Shown: piece by piece, positions 1-9,000 of the stretch
How positions within the stretch are numbered: position 1 is the first letter of the stretch
How the letters are laid out: each line of letters begins with the position of its first letter
NCBI GenBank assembly: GCA_016180605.1
Contig: JACPAW010000141.1
Coordinates: 1 to 30,330 of the forward strand
DNA from: Candidatus Omnitrophota bacterium
GTDB taxonomy: Bacteria; Omnitrophota; Gorgyraeia; Aquiviventales; Aquiviventaceae
Direction of reading: 5' to 3'
DNA length: 30,330 nt
Notes under the pieces: model-generated
Databases searched by the model: none
What the model saw: only the letters and a program-made list of their open reading frames with translations
Told to the model about the DNA's origin: nothing
Position numbers and translations under genes: made by a program

Positions 1-76
1 GCCGCAGAGGATGAGCGAGAACCTTCAGGAAGGCGGTTTTGATGAGGTGGGCTTGGTTTGTCTGCGCTATAGCTAT
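1..76 (-). CDS. ArsR-like HTH regulator, N-terminal fragment running off the left edge
   Basis: The minus strand reads a peptide containing AHLIKTAFLKVLAHPLR, the typical first helix of ArsR/SmtB winged-helix repressors, and closely resembles the same stretch of the neighbouring complete ArsR-like protein (FLRALSYPIRLKIIEAL). The gene leaves the window after about 25 codons. An in-frame TAG lies just upstream and no ATG, GTG or TTG occurs between it and the homology. A good ribosome binding site (AGGAG, 86-90) sits nine bases before an ATA codon at 74-76, with a second ATA at 68-70. Either a rare AUA start is used, or there is a frameshift or sequence error. A consensus-like promoter lies directly upstream. 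The family is reasonably clear from the motif; the exact start is not. Confidence 0.5.
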   Translation of the reverse strand, partial: MAIAQTNQAHLIKTAFLKVLAHPLR

Positions 77-103
77 AGGTGTATACTCCTATATTCACAT
101 ATT

Positions 104-132
104 AGCATATAATAGGGAAACAACCCTGTCAA
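104..132 (-). promoter_or_regulatory. sigma70-type promoter for the edge ArsR-like gene
   Basis: On the minus strand a perfect TTGACA (127-132) is followed after exactly 17 bases by TATGCT (104-109). A start near base 97 would give a short leader carrying AGGAG at 86-90. The flanking AT-rich stretch holds a CTATAGCTATAG palindrome (68-79) that could be an operator, which is inference. Confidence 0.6.
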
Positions 133-168
133 GAGTTAACGACACGGGAGAGGGTAGAATGAGGGCCA

Positions 169-513
169 TCAGTCCTTGCCGAGGGTGGCCAGGACGCGTT
201 CGGATTCCTTGAATTTCTTGCGCAGAATGACCGCAATGGGCCGCAAGATTTTGAAGATGTCGTGGTCTCGGATGGCGTAGTAGACGGTCGTGCGCTCTTG
301 ATGGGAAGTAAGAATTCCTGCTTCCCTAAGGGCAAGCAGGTGCCGGGAGAGCGTGGACTGCTCCACTTCCAGCGATTTGACGAGGATACCGACGCTCTTT
401 TCTCCGTGCTTGAGGGCCTCGATGATCTTCAGGCGAATGGGGTAGCTTAAAGCCCGAAGGAAGTCCGCCTTGACCTTATAAACCATATCTTCCATCAGAC
501 CCTTATCCTTCAT
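169..513 (-). CDS. ArsR/SmtB-family winged-helix transcriptional regulator
   Basis: A protein of about 114 residues, the usual size for ArsR regulators, with the family's core in order: LSYPIRLKIIEAL (helix 2 region), the recognition helix around VEQSTLSRHLLALREAGIL, and a beta-wing (HQERTTVYYAI). It contains no cysteine, so it is not a classic arsenite or Zn/Cd cysteine sensor of the alpha3 type; ligand unknown. ATG at 513 is preferred over the GTG at 516 because AAGGA sits just upstream. It starts about 17 bases after the stop of the radical SAM gene and is probably co-transcribed with it, making it a candidate autoregulator of that unit. A second ArsR-like gene follows on the same strand. 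Confidence 0.85.
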   Translation of the reverse strand: MKDKGLMEDMVYKVKADFLRALSYPIRLKIIEALKHGEKSVGILVKSLEVEQSTLSRHLLALREAGILTSHQERTTVYYAIRDHDIFKILRPIAVILRKKFKESERVLATLGKD

Positions 514-530
514 CACTTCCTTAGGGGCTC

Positions 531-2573
531 TTAAACCCGGGCGACGGTTCGCGCAAACAGGCGGATAAGCAAGCGGGAGAAGAAAAGCGAAGCGAAGGTA
601 ATAAATATCGAGAGTTCTTGTATGCCGTTAAACACCACACCGGTGATATCCAGATAGTGGATCCTTCCCTGCCTTAAGTGGATCAACGATTGTTTCCAGA
701 AACGCTGCATCGATCGGCGCGTCCACGTCAAAGAGTGGGAACAAGGATTCCACCGCTTCAACCATAAAAGCAACCGGGAAGGAATGGGATTCGACAGCGG
801 CGGCACGTGCGGCATATTTCGGTACAGCACCCCTACCGCTTGCTGGTAGGCATGCTGAATCTCAGAAACGCGCATCCGCCGCCATCCTCGAACACTCGAA
901 GGAAGCCGTTGCAGCTCCTCAACGACGCGCTGTTCAAGGACAGAGCGCTTGCGCGTCTGCAACCAAACCTCCTCCATCTCCAGGGCTAATCGCGGCCAGA
1001 GCCTGGCGTAGCGCCAGAAGTCACAAAGCCGGTGTTTCAGGTACCTCCAGGGAGATTCGATCGGAAATCCAGGCCGGCGTTCCTTCCGCGCTTTGAGGCG
1101 TACGAAGCCGTGGATCATCGGATGACCTTGCTCGACCTCCCAGGAATTCTTATACCAGATAAAGTTGGCGAAAACCGCCCAGTAGTTCTCGGGATTCACG
1201 CGCCAGAGGATCCGTTTCATGTTCTTCAGGCTGTAGAAGCGCTTCCAGGCTTCGTTGTAGGCCTGCGTCCATTCTTCACGGGACATCTTAGGATGCCGCG
1301 TCGTCGCATGGAAGGAGTCGTAGCGATTCAAATCGGCGTCCAATTCAACTCCTTGTCGTACTAATACGCTGTGGTCCTGAGAACCCGGCAGCGGAGTGAG
1401 CATGAAAAAAGAGGCCTGCTCTGGACCCAGATCTTCTATGAGCTGGTCGATGTCCTGGCGAACGGAGGAGAGGGTATCGAACGGAAACCCGATGATATAG
1501 GCCGCATGCGTATTAATCCCGGCCTGCCGATAGGCCTCAAAGAGGGCACGGAAATTCTCAAGTTTATTCTGACGCTTCCCGGCCGCTTCCAGGTTCTTGG
1601 GATTGAGACTCTCCAGCCCAATGAATACCTGGGAACAACCCGCAGCTTTGGCTTTCTCAATGAAACGAGGCAGTTTGTAGGACTGCGTGTCCGCTTGCAC
1701 CATAAAACCAATGTGGATTCCCTCTTGCTGCCGCAGCCGGATTAACCCATCCAGAATCGCTTCCCAGTACTTGTTCCGGCAGAAATTATCATCCGTGAAG
1801 AAGTAAGAACCGATGCGATGGTGGTGGTAGTTTTCCCGAATGGCCTGAAGCAGTCGCTCGACATCACGAAACCGCATCACTCGACCTTGGACATTGATGA
1901 CGGTGCAGAACGAGCAGTTGAAAGGACAACCACGCCCGCAGTCTAAAGTGCTGAAATTCGGTGAGACAAAACGTTTGGCATAGGGTTTGCTGATCCTGGG
2001 AAGAGGAGCGGCTTGAAGCGCAGGAGGTTCCCGCAGAAAATTATATATCGGATTCAGTTTTCCGTCGACCGCATCCCGTAGAATCGCTTCCCAGCGGCCC
2101 TCGATTTCTCCAGCCACAACGCTTACTCCGGCATCCAACAGTGCTTTGATTTCAGATGGCAACTCGGGCAGCATCGCTAGAGAGCCGCTGACATGAAACC
2201 CGCCGATTAAAACATCGATTTTACCCTTACGAAACTCCATGGCTAAATCGTTTGCCCGCGCAAACTGGTTGCTCTGCACCCCCACCAAACAAACGATTGT
2301 TTTGGTGTCGCGCCGGCGGCTACGCCTTAAGATGCCCGACACATCGACTCGTTGCACCGTTTCATCGATGAGCTTGATCTGCCAGTGAAGCCTGGAACCT
2401 AGAACCCCACGCTGACGCACATCCTCCGTTAATCCATAGAGGCAGGTCAACGTGTTGCTGGGCAGCACCCCTTTCCAATATCGGATCACATAGCCCTGCT
2501 CGTCGTACTTCGAGGGCTTGATCAGATAGATGGCCAGTCGTCTAACGCTAAGACTTCCGGAATCACGCGTCAT
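531..2573 (-). CDS. B12-binding-type radical SAM protein
   Basis: About 680 residues from the preferred ATG. The N-terminal 190 residues resemble the cobalamin-binding-like Rossmann region that precedes many radical SAM domains (VLIGGFHVSG), though no cobalamin DxHxxG histidine is obvious. The radical SAM core carries CPFNCSFC (CxxxCxxC at about 216, 220 and 223), which ligates the 4Fe-4S cluster, followed by IGLES and FPFDT segments typical of the B12-rSAM superfamily. About 250 C-terminal residues match nothing I recognise; they are basic and aromatic, with a hydrophobic stretch near the very end. An upstream in-frame extension to 2681 exists but overlaps the preceding gene and would run through the promoter at 2595-2603, so the ATG at 2573 is chosen. 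Substrate unknown; ArsR-like regulators follow. Confidence 0.85.
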   Translation of the reverse strand: MTRDSGSLSVRRLAIYLIKPSKYDEQGYVIRYWKGVLPSNTLTCLYGLTEDVRQRGVLGSRLHWQIKLIDETVQRVDVSGILRRSRRRDTKTIVCLVGVQSNQFARANDLAMEFRKGKIDVLIGGFHVSGSLAMLPELPSEIKALLDAGVSVVAGEIEGRWEAILRDAVDGKLNPIYNFLREPPALQAAPLPRISKPYAKRFVSPNFSTLDCGRGCPFNCSFCTVINVQGRVMRFRDVERLLQAIRENYHHHRIGSYFFTDDNFCRNKYWEAILDGLIRLRQQEGIHIGFMVQADTQSYKLPRFIEKAKAAGCSQVFIGLESLNPKNLEAAGKRQNKLENFRALFEAYRQAGINTHAAYIIGFPFDTLSSVRQDIDQLIEDLGPEQASFFMLTPLPGSQDHSVLVRQGVELDADLNRYDSFHATTRHPKMSREEWTQAYNEAWKRFYSLKNMKRILWRVNPENYWAVFANFIWYKNSWEVEQGHPMIHGFVRLKARKERRPGFPIESPWRYLKHRLCDFWRYARLWPRLALEMEEVWLQTRKRSVLEQRVVEELQRLPSSVRGWRRMRVSEIQHAYQQAVGVLYRNMPHVPPLSNPIPSRLLLWLKRWNPCSHSLTWTRRSMQRFWKQSLIHLRQGRIHYLDITGVVFNGIQELSIFITFASLFFSRLLIRLFARTVARV

Positions 2574-2594
2574 GAGAGAATGAAAGCATGTTTT

Positions 2595-2603
2595 ATTATA
2601 CCA
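2595..2603 (-). promoter_or_regulatory. extended -10 promoter for the radical SAM gene
   Basis: The minus strand has TGGTATAAT, a perfect TATAAT with the TGn extension, 22 bases before the preferred ATG at 2573. The -35 region (ATCTTC with 17-bp spacing) is poor, as allowed for extended -10 promoters. It implies separate transcription from the upstream PilX-like gene. Confidence 0.45.
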
Positions 2604-2662
2604 GGACTTGGGAATGCGAAGATAACGATTGGTGGCGTGGTTGGTTACCTTCACGCAGACGG

Positions 2663-3847
2663 TCAGTTTAACTGGCGCCAACTGAGGACAACTACCTGGA
2701 TGGGATTGCTGTTCCTGGCGGGATTCAGGGCATCATCGTAAATGTTCAAGGCTTCATCGTAGTGGACATCAGCACTTCCCCGAACGATGATTTCGCGGCC
2801 AATCACGGCGCCATAGAGATCGCCGTTGCCGAGGATTTCGACTGTTGCGTCGGGGGCGTTCAACTTTGCAAAAAGATCGGCATCTCCACCCATCGAGACG
2901 CGTAAACCCTTCACATGGAGAGTGAGATTCGTGGGAAGCTTTTCCGCAGTCTCAATTCCTCCCTTTCCAGAAACCTGAATATCCTCTTCCACATACACTT
3001 GGGCAGGTCCGATAAAGACCAGCTTGCCATGTCCTGAAATGCGAATCTCACGAAATCGATAGAGACCACCCTCCAATGCCACCACTTCATGTCCTGAAAT
3101 TAAAAGGCGCCCACCGTCGGGAAGCTGGGGCATCTCTACCGGCTCTAGCGCGGTCCCAACCTCCGCTACACGGACTTCACCCTCAATCCATGACCAGGTC
3201 TTTGATGTCTGCCAGAGGGTTTTCTCCGGATCGCTGCCTGGACCTAAGATCACATCCCCAAGGATGGCGACTCTACCCATGAGAGCCACCGCTTTTCTCT
3301 CATGCCCATTGGTCACAACCTGAAGGTTCCCTCGACTCTCCTTGAGACCGTACGATCCTTGACGCGAGTTGTAGCTATCCACCCTTACTCCCCTTTCGTC
3401 CTCCTCCGTATCATCGCCAAAACTGTCAAATCGGATGGATCGCTCACCTAATACCCCATAGCCAGGACCGGCAACTTTCACCCTCTGGACTATCGCTTCG
3501 ATCGTTCTTGAGGTATAGCCGAAGGCTGTCGGATCGTTTGAGGGGTAAAAACCTGTTGCCCGAACTCTCCACTGAGAAGACTGCGCTGGACCCACCCAAA
3601 TGGAATACCCACCGGAACCGTTTTCAATATCCGTATAGTCCACACCCATGTAATCGGGATCTTCCTTCAGCGAGTGAATCGCCACGTCAAGACCAGCCTC
3701 GCTTAGGTAAAATGCCTTCATCTGATGCCAGTCCCTTAGAGTAGCCCGCTGTGCCACTGTGGAGTAGGTCAGCAAGCCGCCGCTCCAGACCAGCAAGGTT
3801 CCTGCCATCACCAATGAAAATATGAGTGCGCTCCCGTGTCCGTTCAC
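2663..3847 (-). CDS. PilX-like pilus assembly/minor pilin-type protein
   Basis: 394 residues with a GTG start behind a GGGG-rich binding site. The N-terminus (GSALIFSLVMAGTLLVWSGG, residues 5-24) is the hydrophobic PilX_N-type segment, followed by a FYLSEAGLDVAI motif like those of PilX proteins and GspK-like minor pseudopilins. The remaining 300 residues are beta-rich. The C-terminal part (GDLYGAVIGREIIVRGSADV, then HYDEAL) resembles the domain often fused to PilX N-termini (DUF7305-like, from memory). It probably sits in the inner membrane or at the tip of a type IV pilus-like fibre. It lies 60 bp after the beta-propeller gene on the same strand, so it should share the c-di-GMP riboswitch upstream of that gene. 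No pilin or platform genes are in the window. Confidence 0.75.
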   Translation of the reverse strand: MNGHGSALIFSLVMAGTLLVWSGGLLTYSTVAQRATLRDWHQMKAFYLSEAGLDVAIHSLKEDPDYMGVDYTDIENGSGGYSIWVGPAQSSQWRVRATGFYPSNDPTAFGYTSRTIEAIVQRVKVAGPGYGVLGERSIRFDSFGDDTEEDERGVRVDSYNSRQGSYGLKESRGNLQVVTNGHERKAVALMGRVAILGDVILGPGSDPEKTLWQTSKTWSWIEGEVRVAEVGTALEPVEMPQLPDGGRLLISGHEVVALEGGLYRFREIRISGHGKLVFIGPAQVYVEEDIQVSGKGGIETAEKLPTNLTLHVKGLRVSMGGDADLFAKLNAPDATVEILGNGDLYGAVIGREIIVRGSADVHYDEALNIYDDALNPARNSNPIQVVVLSWRQLN

Positions 3848-3907
3848 CCGCCAGTCCCCCTGTCTTTTTCAGGCAAGCAGAGTGAGTTTCTCTCGCACAT
3901 CCAGCGA

Positions 3908-5605
3908 TCAACGCATCGGTACGATGCGGATGGAATCCGCCCCTTTTAAGGGGATGCCAGAAATGGTCAAACCTTCCAGAATGCCTTGCGTGTCTCCTGT
4001 TTGAAACGCGGTCCGTTGGGATTCGAAATGACACACAAGATCCAAGCGGCCATCCGCGTTCACATCCTCTGGCTTACAGAACACCAGGCTCTGTTCCGTT
4101 CCCAGCCGGCCGAACGTCAACGTGCTCTGCTTGACCACCTCCGGTGCCTTAAATCGATTGGTTGATAGGATAGCCACAGGAATCTTTCCCGGACTTTTTG
4201 GATTGATGGGATTCTCAAGCGACCCTGGCTTGATGTCAATGGGAACACTCAGGGGAGCTTGGGTGGGTTGGATGGCATATTGCAATAGCATAAGATCCGA
4301 TTGTCCCTCAACGTTACCCCCTTCCGAAAAGCTCTTCGAGTCACCGACTGCGTAAAGGTAAGACCCAACACGTTGTACTGCCCATGCGACATCATTTTCT
4401 CTGCCACCGTAGTAATGGGTTGAAAAGATCGAACCATCGGCCGGATTCAATTCCAACAAGAACGCGTCTTGCTTGCCGACTCCAAAACTGGAAGTGGTAC
4501 CTACGACGTAGAGTCGCTGGTTCTCCGGCGCGGTGCGGGCATGGTCATTCACGGTAACCCCGTAGGCTTGATCATCCGCTGGCCCACCCCACGTTTTACT
4601 CCATAAGAGATTTCCGGACTCATCATATTTCAGTATGACACCATCCATACCGCCGTTTGGACCATTCTTGATCGTTCCCACCACGTAGAGGTCCACCGCC
4701 GTAGATTGATACCGCTTTGAGGAAACCAGCGCCATTGCTCCACGCCATCCGGGAATAAAACCAGGATGGCTGCGGACCCAGATGAGGTTGCCCACATCGT
4801 CGTATTTCCACAACGCGATTTTCATAGCGTTGGAATCCGTGTAGGGATAATGGGTCATCCCGGCAACGTAGACGTAGCCGTTGAGGTTAGTGGCCGCACT
4901 CCCAAAACTGCTCATGAACCATCCCGTGTTGCCTAACACACGACTCCATCGCAGGGTGCCGGAGCCATCGTACTGGGCAAGAACGGCTGCGTTGTTTGCC
5001 CCGTTGGCCTGCGCGTAACCCGATGCATAGATGTAATGAGAGGCGCCGCTGCGGTCCGGCCCGTAGGTTACCGCTAAGAAGGATTCATTGCCTCGGTAGG
5101 TGAAGAAATTAGGCTTCGCCAACCATTCTGCTCCTCCAACACTGGACCCTGTAGCTCCCGTGAGTGGAAATTTAACCAGCACGCTTTTGTGTTCCTTTCC
5201 CCCAAATCCGTCTTCCGTCTGTGACCAGCTGCGGCCAGCAAAAAAGACTCCCCCTCGAGTTCCCACAACAGAGTCAAATACTTCGCTATTGACGTTGCCG
5301 GAACCATTGGCAACGTGAGGCCAGTAAGCTGTCCACTCCAGCTGCGGCGAACCATCCTTCGAAGAGAGCGTGTAGTGAAGCCCAATGGACTGACCCCTCA
5401 GAAGCGTTTCATCGACTCCGGAGAGATACACATCCGAGGCGTTGTGATAGGAAATTGCCGTTCCACGCTGGTTACCGCTACCCCCGTAAAGTACGGCCTT
5501 CTGAAATTTCACTCCCCCGTTTTCCTCCGCGTTACCGATCAAACCCCCTCCAAAGAAAACGACCGATGCAAAAAGCAGTCTGGCAATGCAAGGTATCCCC
5601 TTCAT
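3908..5605 (-). CDS. secreted SBBP-type beta-propeller protein with C-terminal IDIKPGS-type domain
   Basis: 565 residues with a signal peptide (about 26 residues, ending near GNAEE) and a good binding site before the ATG. Residues about 50-440 hold repeated blades with the pattern KYDxxGNLxW and WGGxxDDQAYGV, typical of SBBP/PQQ-like beta-propellers. The last ~110 residues (PIDIKPGS, then INPKSPGKIPVAIL and DVNADGRLDLVCHF) form a domain found at the C-termini of many exported bacterial proteins. Likely secreted or outer-surface; a binding or adhesive role is inference. Its leader carries a cyclic di-GMP-I riboswitch and a terminator, so expression is expected to follow c-di-GMP. The PilX-like gene follows in the same unit. 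Confidence 0.85.
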   Translation of the reverse strand: MKGIPCIARLLFASVVFFGGGLIGNAEENGGVKFQKAVLYGGSGNQRGTAISYHNASDVYLSGVDETLLRGQSIGLHYTLSSKDGSPQLEWTAYWPHVANGSGNVNSEVFDSVVGTRGGVFFAGRSWSQTEDGFGGKEHKSVLVKFPLTGATGSSVGGAEWLAKPNFFTYRGNESFLAVTYGPDRSGASHYIYASGYAQANGANNAAVLAQYDGSGTLRWSRVLGNTGWFMSSFGSAATNLNGYVYVAGMTHYPYTDSNAMKIALWKYDDVGNLIWVRSHPGFIPGWRGAMALVSSKRYQSTAVDLYVVGTIKNGPNGGMDGVILKYDESGNLLWSKTWGGPADDQAYGVTVNDHARTAPENQRLYVVGTTSSFGVGKQDAFLLELNPADGSIFSTHYYGGRENDVAWAVQRVGSYLYAVGDSKSFSEGGNVEGQSDLMLLQYAIQPTQAPLSVPIDIKPGSLENPINPKSPGKIPVAILSTNRFKAPEVVKQSTLTFGRLGTEQSLVFCKPEDVNADGRLDLVCHFESQRTAFQTGDTQGILEGLTISGIPLKGADSIRIVPMR

Positions 5606-5644
5606 GGTGATTCCCCTCCCGCGTAACCTTTCCCGACCGGGTAT

Positions 5645-5677
5645 AAAAAATCCCCATCCGAACCACTCGGATAGGGA
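5645..5677 (-). terminator. rho-independent terminator serving as riboswitch expression platform
   Basis: On the minus strand an 11-bp stem (5667-5677 with 5651-5661, one G-U pair) encloses a 5-base loop and is followed by six T (5650-5645). It lies 26 bases downstream of the riboswitch aptamer and 40 bases before the ATG at 5605, the expected position for ligand-controlled transcription termination. Confidence 0.85.
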
Positions 5678-5702
5678 CTTCTGCGGTGGTTAAGGCACTT
5701 CC

Positions 5703-5790
5703 TCTCTGTTTCGGCAGCTAGGCTACCTTGGCGCATGCTGTAGGCCCTATGGCTTTGCGACCCTGCCTTTCGGCACCCGCCGCATCGTTT
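5703..5790 (-). promoter_or_regulatory. cyclic di-GMP-I (GEMM-I) riboswitch aptamer
   Basis: Read on the minus strand the element shows the GEMM-I landmarks in order. These are a hairpin TGCC-GAAA-GGCA with the GNRA tetraloop (5764-5775), the core CGCAAAGCC (5751-5759), GGGCCTA, a short variable hairpin, the tetraloop-receptor side AGGTAGC (5722-5728) and CTGCCGAAA (5709-5717). These align with the well-known Vibrio Vc2 aptamer in order and spacing. It precedes a terminator and the secreted beta-propeller gene. Whether ligand turns expression on or off cannot be read safely; no antiterminator was worked out. Limits are approximate. Confidence 0.92.
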
Positions 5791-5958
5791 CAGCGGGCCC
5801 GCCACGATCTGTGGCGCAGGTGTGCTCTTATCGTTCAGAGCTCTTACGAACCGAAAACGCTGAGGGCAGTCTTTGAGGGCAATCAATCACTGAAGGCTTG
5901 TCTGAGGGTTATTACTTCTCCAACCTTACCTGACCCAACAATAAAAAGCAAGAGGGGG

Positions 5959-5975
5959 GTGAATTCGAATTTCAC
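5959..5975 (-). terminator. possible weak terminator/dyad after the RCC1 gene
   Basis: A near-palindromic 17-mer (GTGAAATTCGAATTCAC on the minus strand) lies 44 bases after the RCC1 gene stop and is followed by CCCCCCTCTTGC and then a T-rich run. The stem is short and the T-run distant, so this is tentative. The gene-free stretch 5606-6018 otherwise holds the riboswitch, its terminator and a 21-bp near copy of the protease 3' end (5974-5994). Confidence 0.3.
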
Positions 5976-6018
5976 TCCTTGGTGTAGGCGCCGAAACCTT
6001 AATCCGCACGCGGCTGTG

Positions 6019-9000
6019 TCAGGGAATTACTTCCATCTGCCCGCCGCGGGTACGGATGCGCCCGACGCCGACAGGATTTGCCGGCGGCACATCGCTGGCG
6101 CGATAACTCAGTGCGTTTGGATCGTTCCAGGGAAAGCCTTGGACGCCAAACTGGAAATTCCCCCGATATACCGATGCCGCAGGCTGCCGGTTCGAATCGG
6201 GCACAAAAGTCAGGCAGCCGGGATTCGCACCGCAGTTGGGTAAGAGTTTCAGCCAGCCGAAACCGAGCGCGATATCCCGGCCATCGGTTGGCGTGCGGAC
6301 CGGAGCTGTGCCTACACGCGCGATGAGATACCAAGGGTTCAGCGTCCATCCCCCATCCGGGAAGTTGTTCACGCCGAACCAGCCCTGTTGGCTTGGCTGA
6401 GTGGGATCGAATACAAAATCGAAAAAGCCGCTGCGGAACCGAATCCAGCCCTTGCCAAGGTTAACCGTGTAGGAACCACTCTGATTCGGCCCGTTAAGGA
6501 CGATCACAAAATCGGACTCATTGAGAATGGCTGGATGTCCGAAATCGTGCGTGCCGAACAGCACGGTCTGACTGGGTTGCGAAAGGTCCGGCTCGAAGCC
6601 TCCGTCAGGTGTCTTCCATCCATACCCCAACGAGATGGGATTCCCCTGAAAACTGCTCCGGCCAGTTTCATCCAGCACCTTGCCCAACGCGAATACTTGG
6701 TAGCCGTATGAGAACAGGCGCGATGCATCGGCATAAGGCCTGATTCCGTAATCCGCGCTGACCGTATTGCTCACTATCCATTTCCCAACTTCCGCACGGG
6801 CTTTGATGCGGACCCGGCCATTCGTGAAATTTCCTAAACCAGGAACAACCCCTCCGGGCACAAGAACCGGTGAGCTGCCAGTTGGATCCGGCGGTATCGA
6901 GCCATCCGTTGAAACGGTGTAGCGGATGATAGCGCCCTCTGTCGGGGTATCGACGCGTATCGTAAGCGGTCCTTGGTATTGTCCTGCAGGTGGGTTAAAT
7001 GCCGGCGCATTCGCAAGTGCCGGTGTTATACCCGAGAAGAGGTAACGCTGCGGAATCGGACTCTGCGGCGTTGAGGGACTCTTCCAATGCAGAAAAATGT
7101 TTCCTCCCCAATCGATATTGTGGAACTCGACTGTAATGGGATATTTGACGCCGGCTTGCAGATTTGCCATTGCATAGAGCGGATCGTTGTTCGTATACGG
7201 CCATAGATCCATTAGTAACTGACCGTTGAGCCAGAAGCGGATGCCATGGCCTGCCGCTGCCCAGAACGTGTAGGGTTCTGAATGCTGCGGTGAAAGCCAT
7301 CCCGTCCACCGTACGCTGAAATGCTCCTCTGGAATAAGCGGATCGGGCCTTCCCTCTCCCCACACGAAGTCGATCGTCGGATCGATGCGTTGGGTACTGG
7401 GTTGGCCGGGCCGCTCCGTCAGTTCTTCGTTGCTGAAATACCTCCCAAGCAGCCCATCTCCCATAGGCGAAGGATTATTGGTGATCGTGTACTGAACCGT
7501 CATCACCGGACTCACGACCGCTCCGTTAAGGCTTACCGCCACGGCCTTCAATACCCAGGTTCCGAGTTGGTCTAAGAGTATGGGACCTGTATAGGCTTGC
7601 CCTACGGTGGCTGAAGGAGCGGTGCCATCGATCGTGTAGCGGATCATGGCCTGAGGACCTGTTGCCCGCGTCAAATGAACGGAGATCGGCCCATCGAAGC
7701 TTCCCGGAGGAGGTGCTGCAATGGGCTGCCCCATCCGACCAGACCTCAGTTGCACCAAATCTACGCTTACGATGGATGGAGGGTGCATCAGTAAAGTGGG
7801 GTTTCTGGCCAGGTTCTCGTCAACCGTACCGTTGCCCAACAGGCCATAGAGGTTTGCGCCCCACGTACGCACATCATAGAGACTCGACATGGCCAAAACA
7901 CCGGTACTGCTGGATACCAATTGGAAAATCCAAGGTATTCCGGGAATGAAAGTCGGTCGCAGTATCGGATCCCAAGGTGCCGTTCCCACTTGACCTGCTC
8001 CTACTTGGCCGAACGTTTTATCTCCCCATCCAAGCAGGCCTCCACCGGCGCTATTCCAGGCCAGGCTGTGAGAGCGTCCAGCAGATATCAGCGAGTAGCT
8101 GACGTAGGGCGATGACCCTATCACGCGAACTGGTGTCGAACGAGCGGTCACGCGGGTTCCGTCTCCTAGCTGTGCTGAAGTATTCCGCCCCCACGCCCAT
8201 ACCCCGCCATCCGAAGCCAGCACGTGGTAGGCGCCTGCCGCAATGGAACGGATGTTCTGCAGACTATTGACACGCACGGGCACGGCACTGAAACTGATAC
8301 CGCCCATACCGAGTTGACCGTAGCTGTTATCCCCCCACGTCCATACCGTACCGTCCGTTTTCAGTGCCACGCTGAAATCATCCCCGGCCGCCAATGCTTT
8401 GACTCCTGAGAAACCGACAATGAGAACCGGTATGGCGCTATCCGTCATCGTTCCATTGCCGAGCTGGCCGGAGCGGTTGTGGCCCCACGTCCATACCGTG
8501 CCATCTGTTTTGATTGCCAAGCTGTGCGTTGTCCCAGCGGCAACGAGACTCACGTTATTCAACCCAGCCACCGGCACCGGTTCGCGCCGATCCGTCGTGG
8601 AATTATCGCCCAACTGGCCGTAACGGTTGGATCCCCACGCCCATACCGTCCCATCCTGCTTGACCGCAAGGCTGTGGGCGCCACCGCCGGCTACTTGCTT
8701 TACTCCATTGAGCCCGCTGACCATCACCGGTTTGGATCGAAATAAAATCGATGGGTGAGCCGGGGAACCATTGCCCAACTGGCCATAACCGTTGTGGCCC
8801 CACGTCCACACACGCCCAAGATGGGTCAACGCCAAAAAGTGGTCGCCTCCTGCAGCGACTTGCACCACCCATTCCTCAGGGAAAATCACATCTGCCGGAG
8901 GTCCCAACAATTCGACGGTATCCACGTAGAATGGCCCAGGCAGCGAGCCGGAGGTCCAAGCCTTGAAATAAAGATCGGTCAGGCGCTCTGAATCTGAGAA

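Noticed and set aside
520..534. 13-base match TTAGGGGCTCTTA to the right end of the foldback element (25173-25185)
   Set aside because: Matches of this length are expected by chance in 30 kb, and no further inverted-repeat similarity surrounds it.
5728..6243. 171-codon plus-strand frame over the riboswitch and RCC1 gene end
   Set aside because: It lies antisense to the riboswitch and to the RCC1 gene, with no recognisable protein features.
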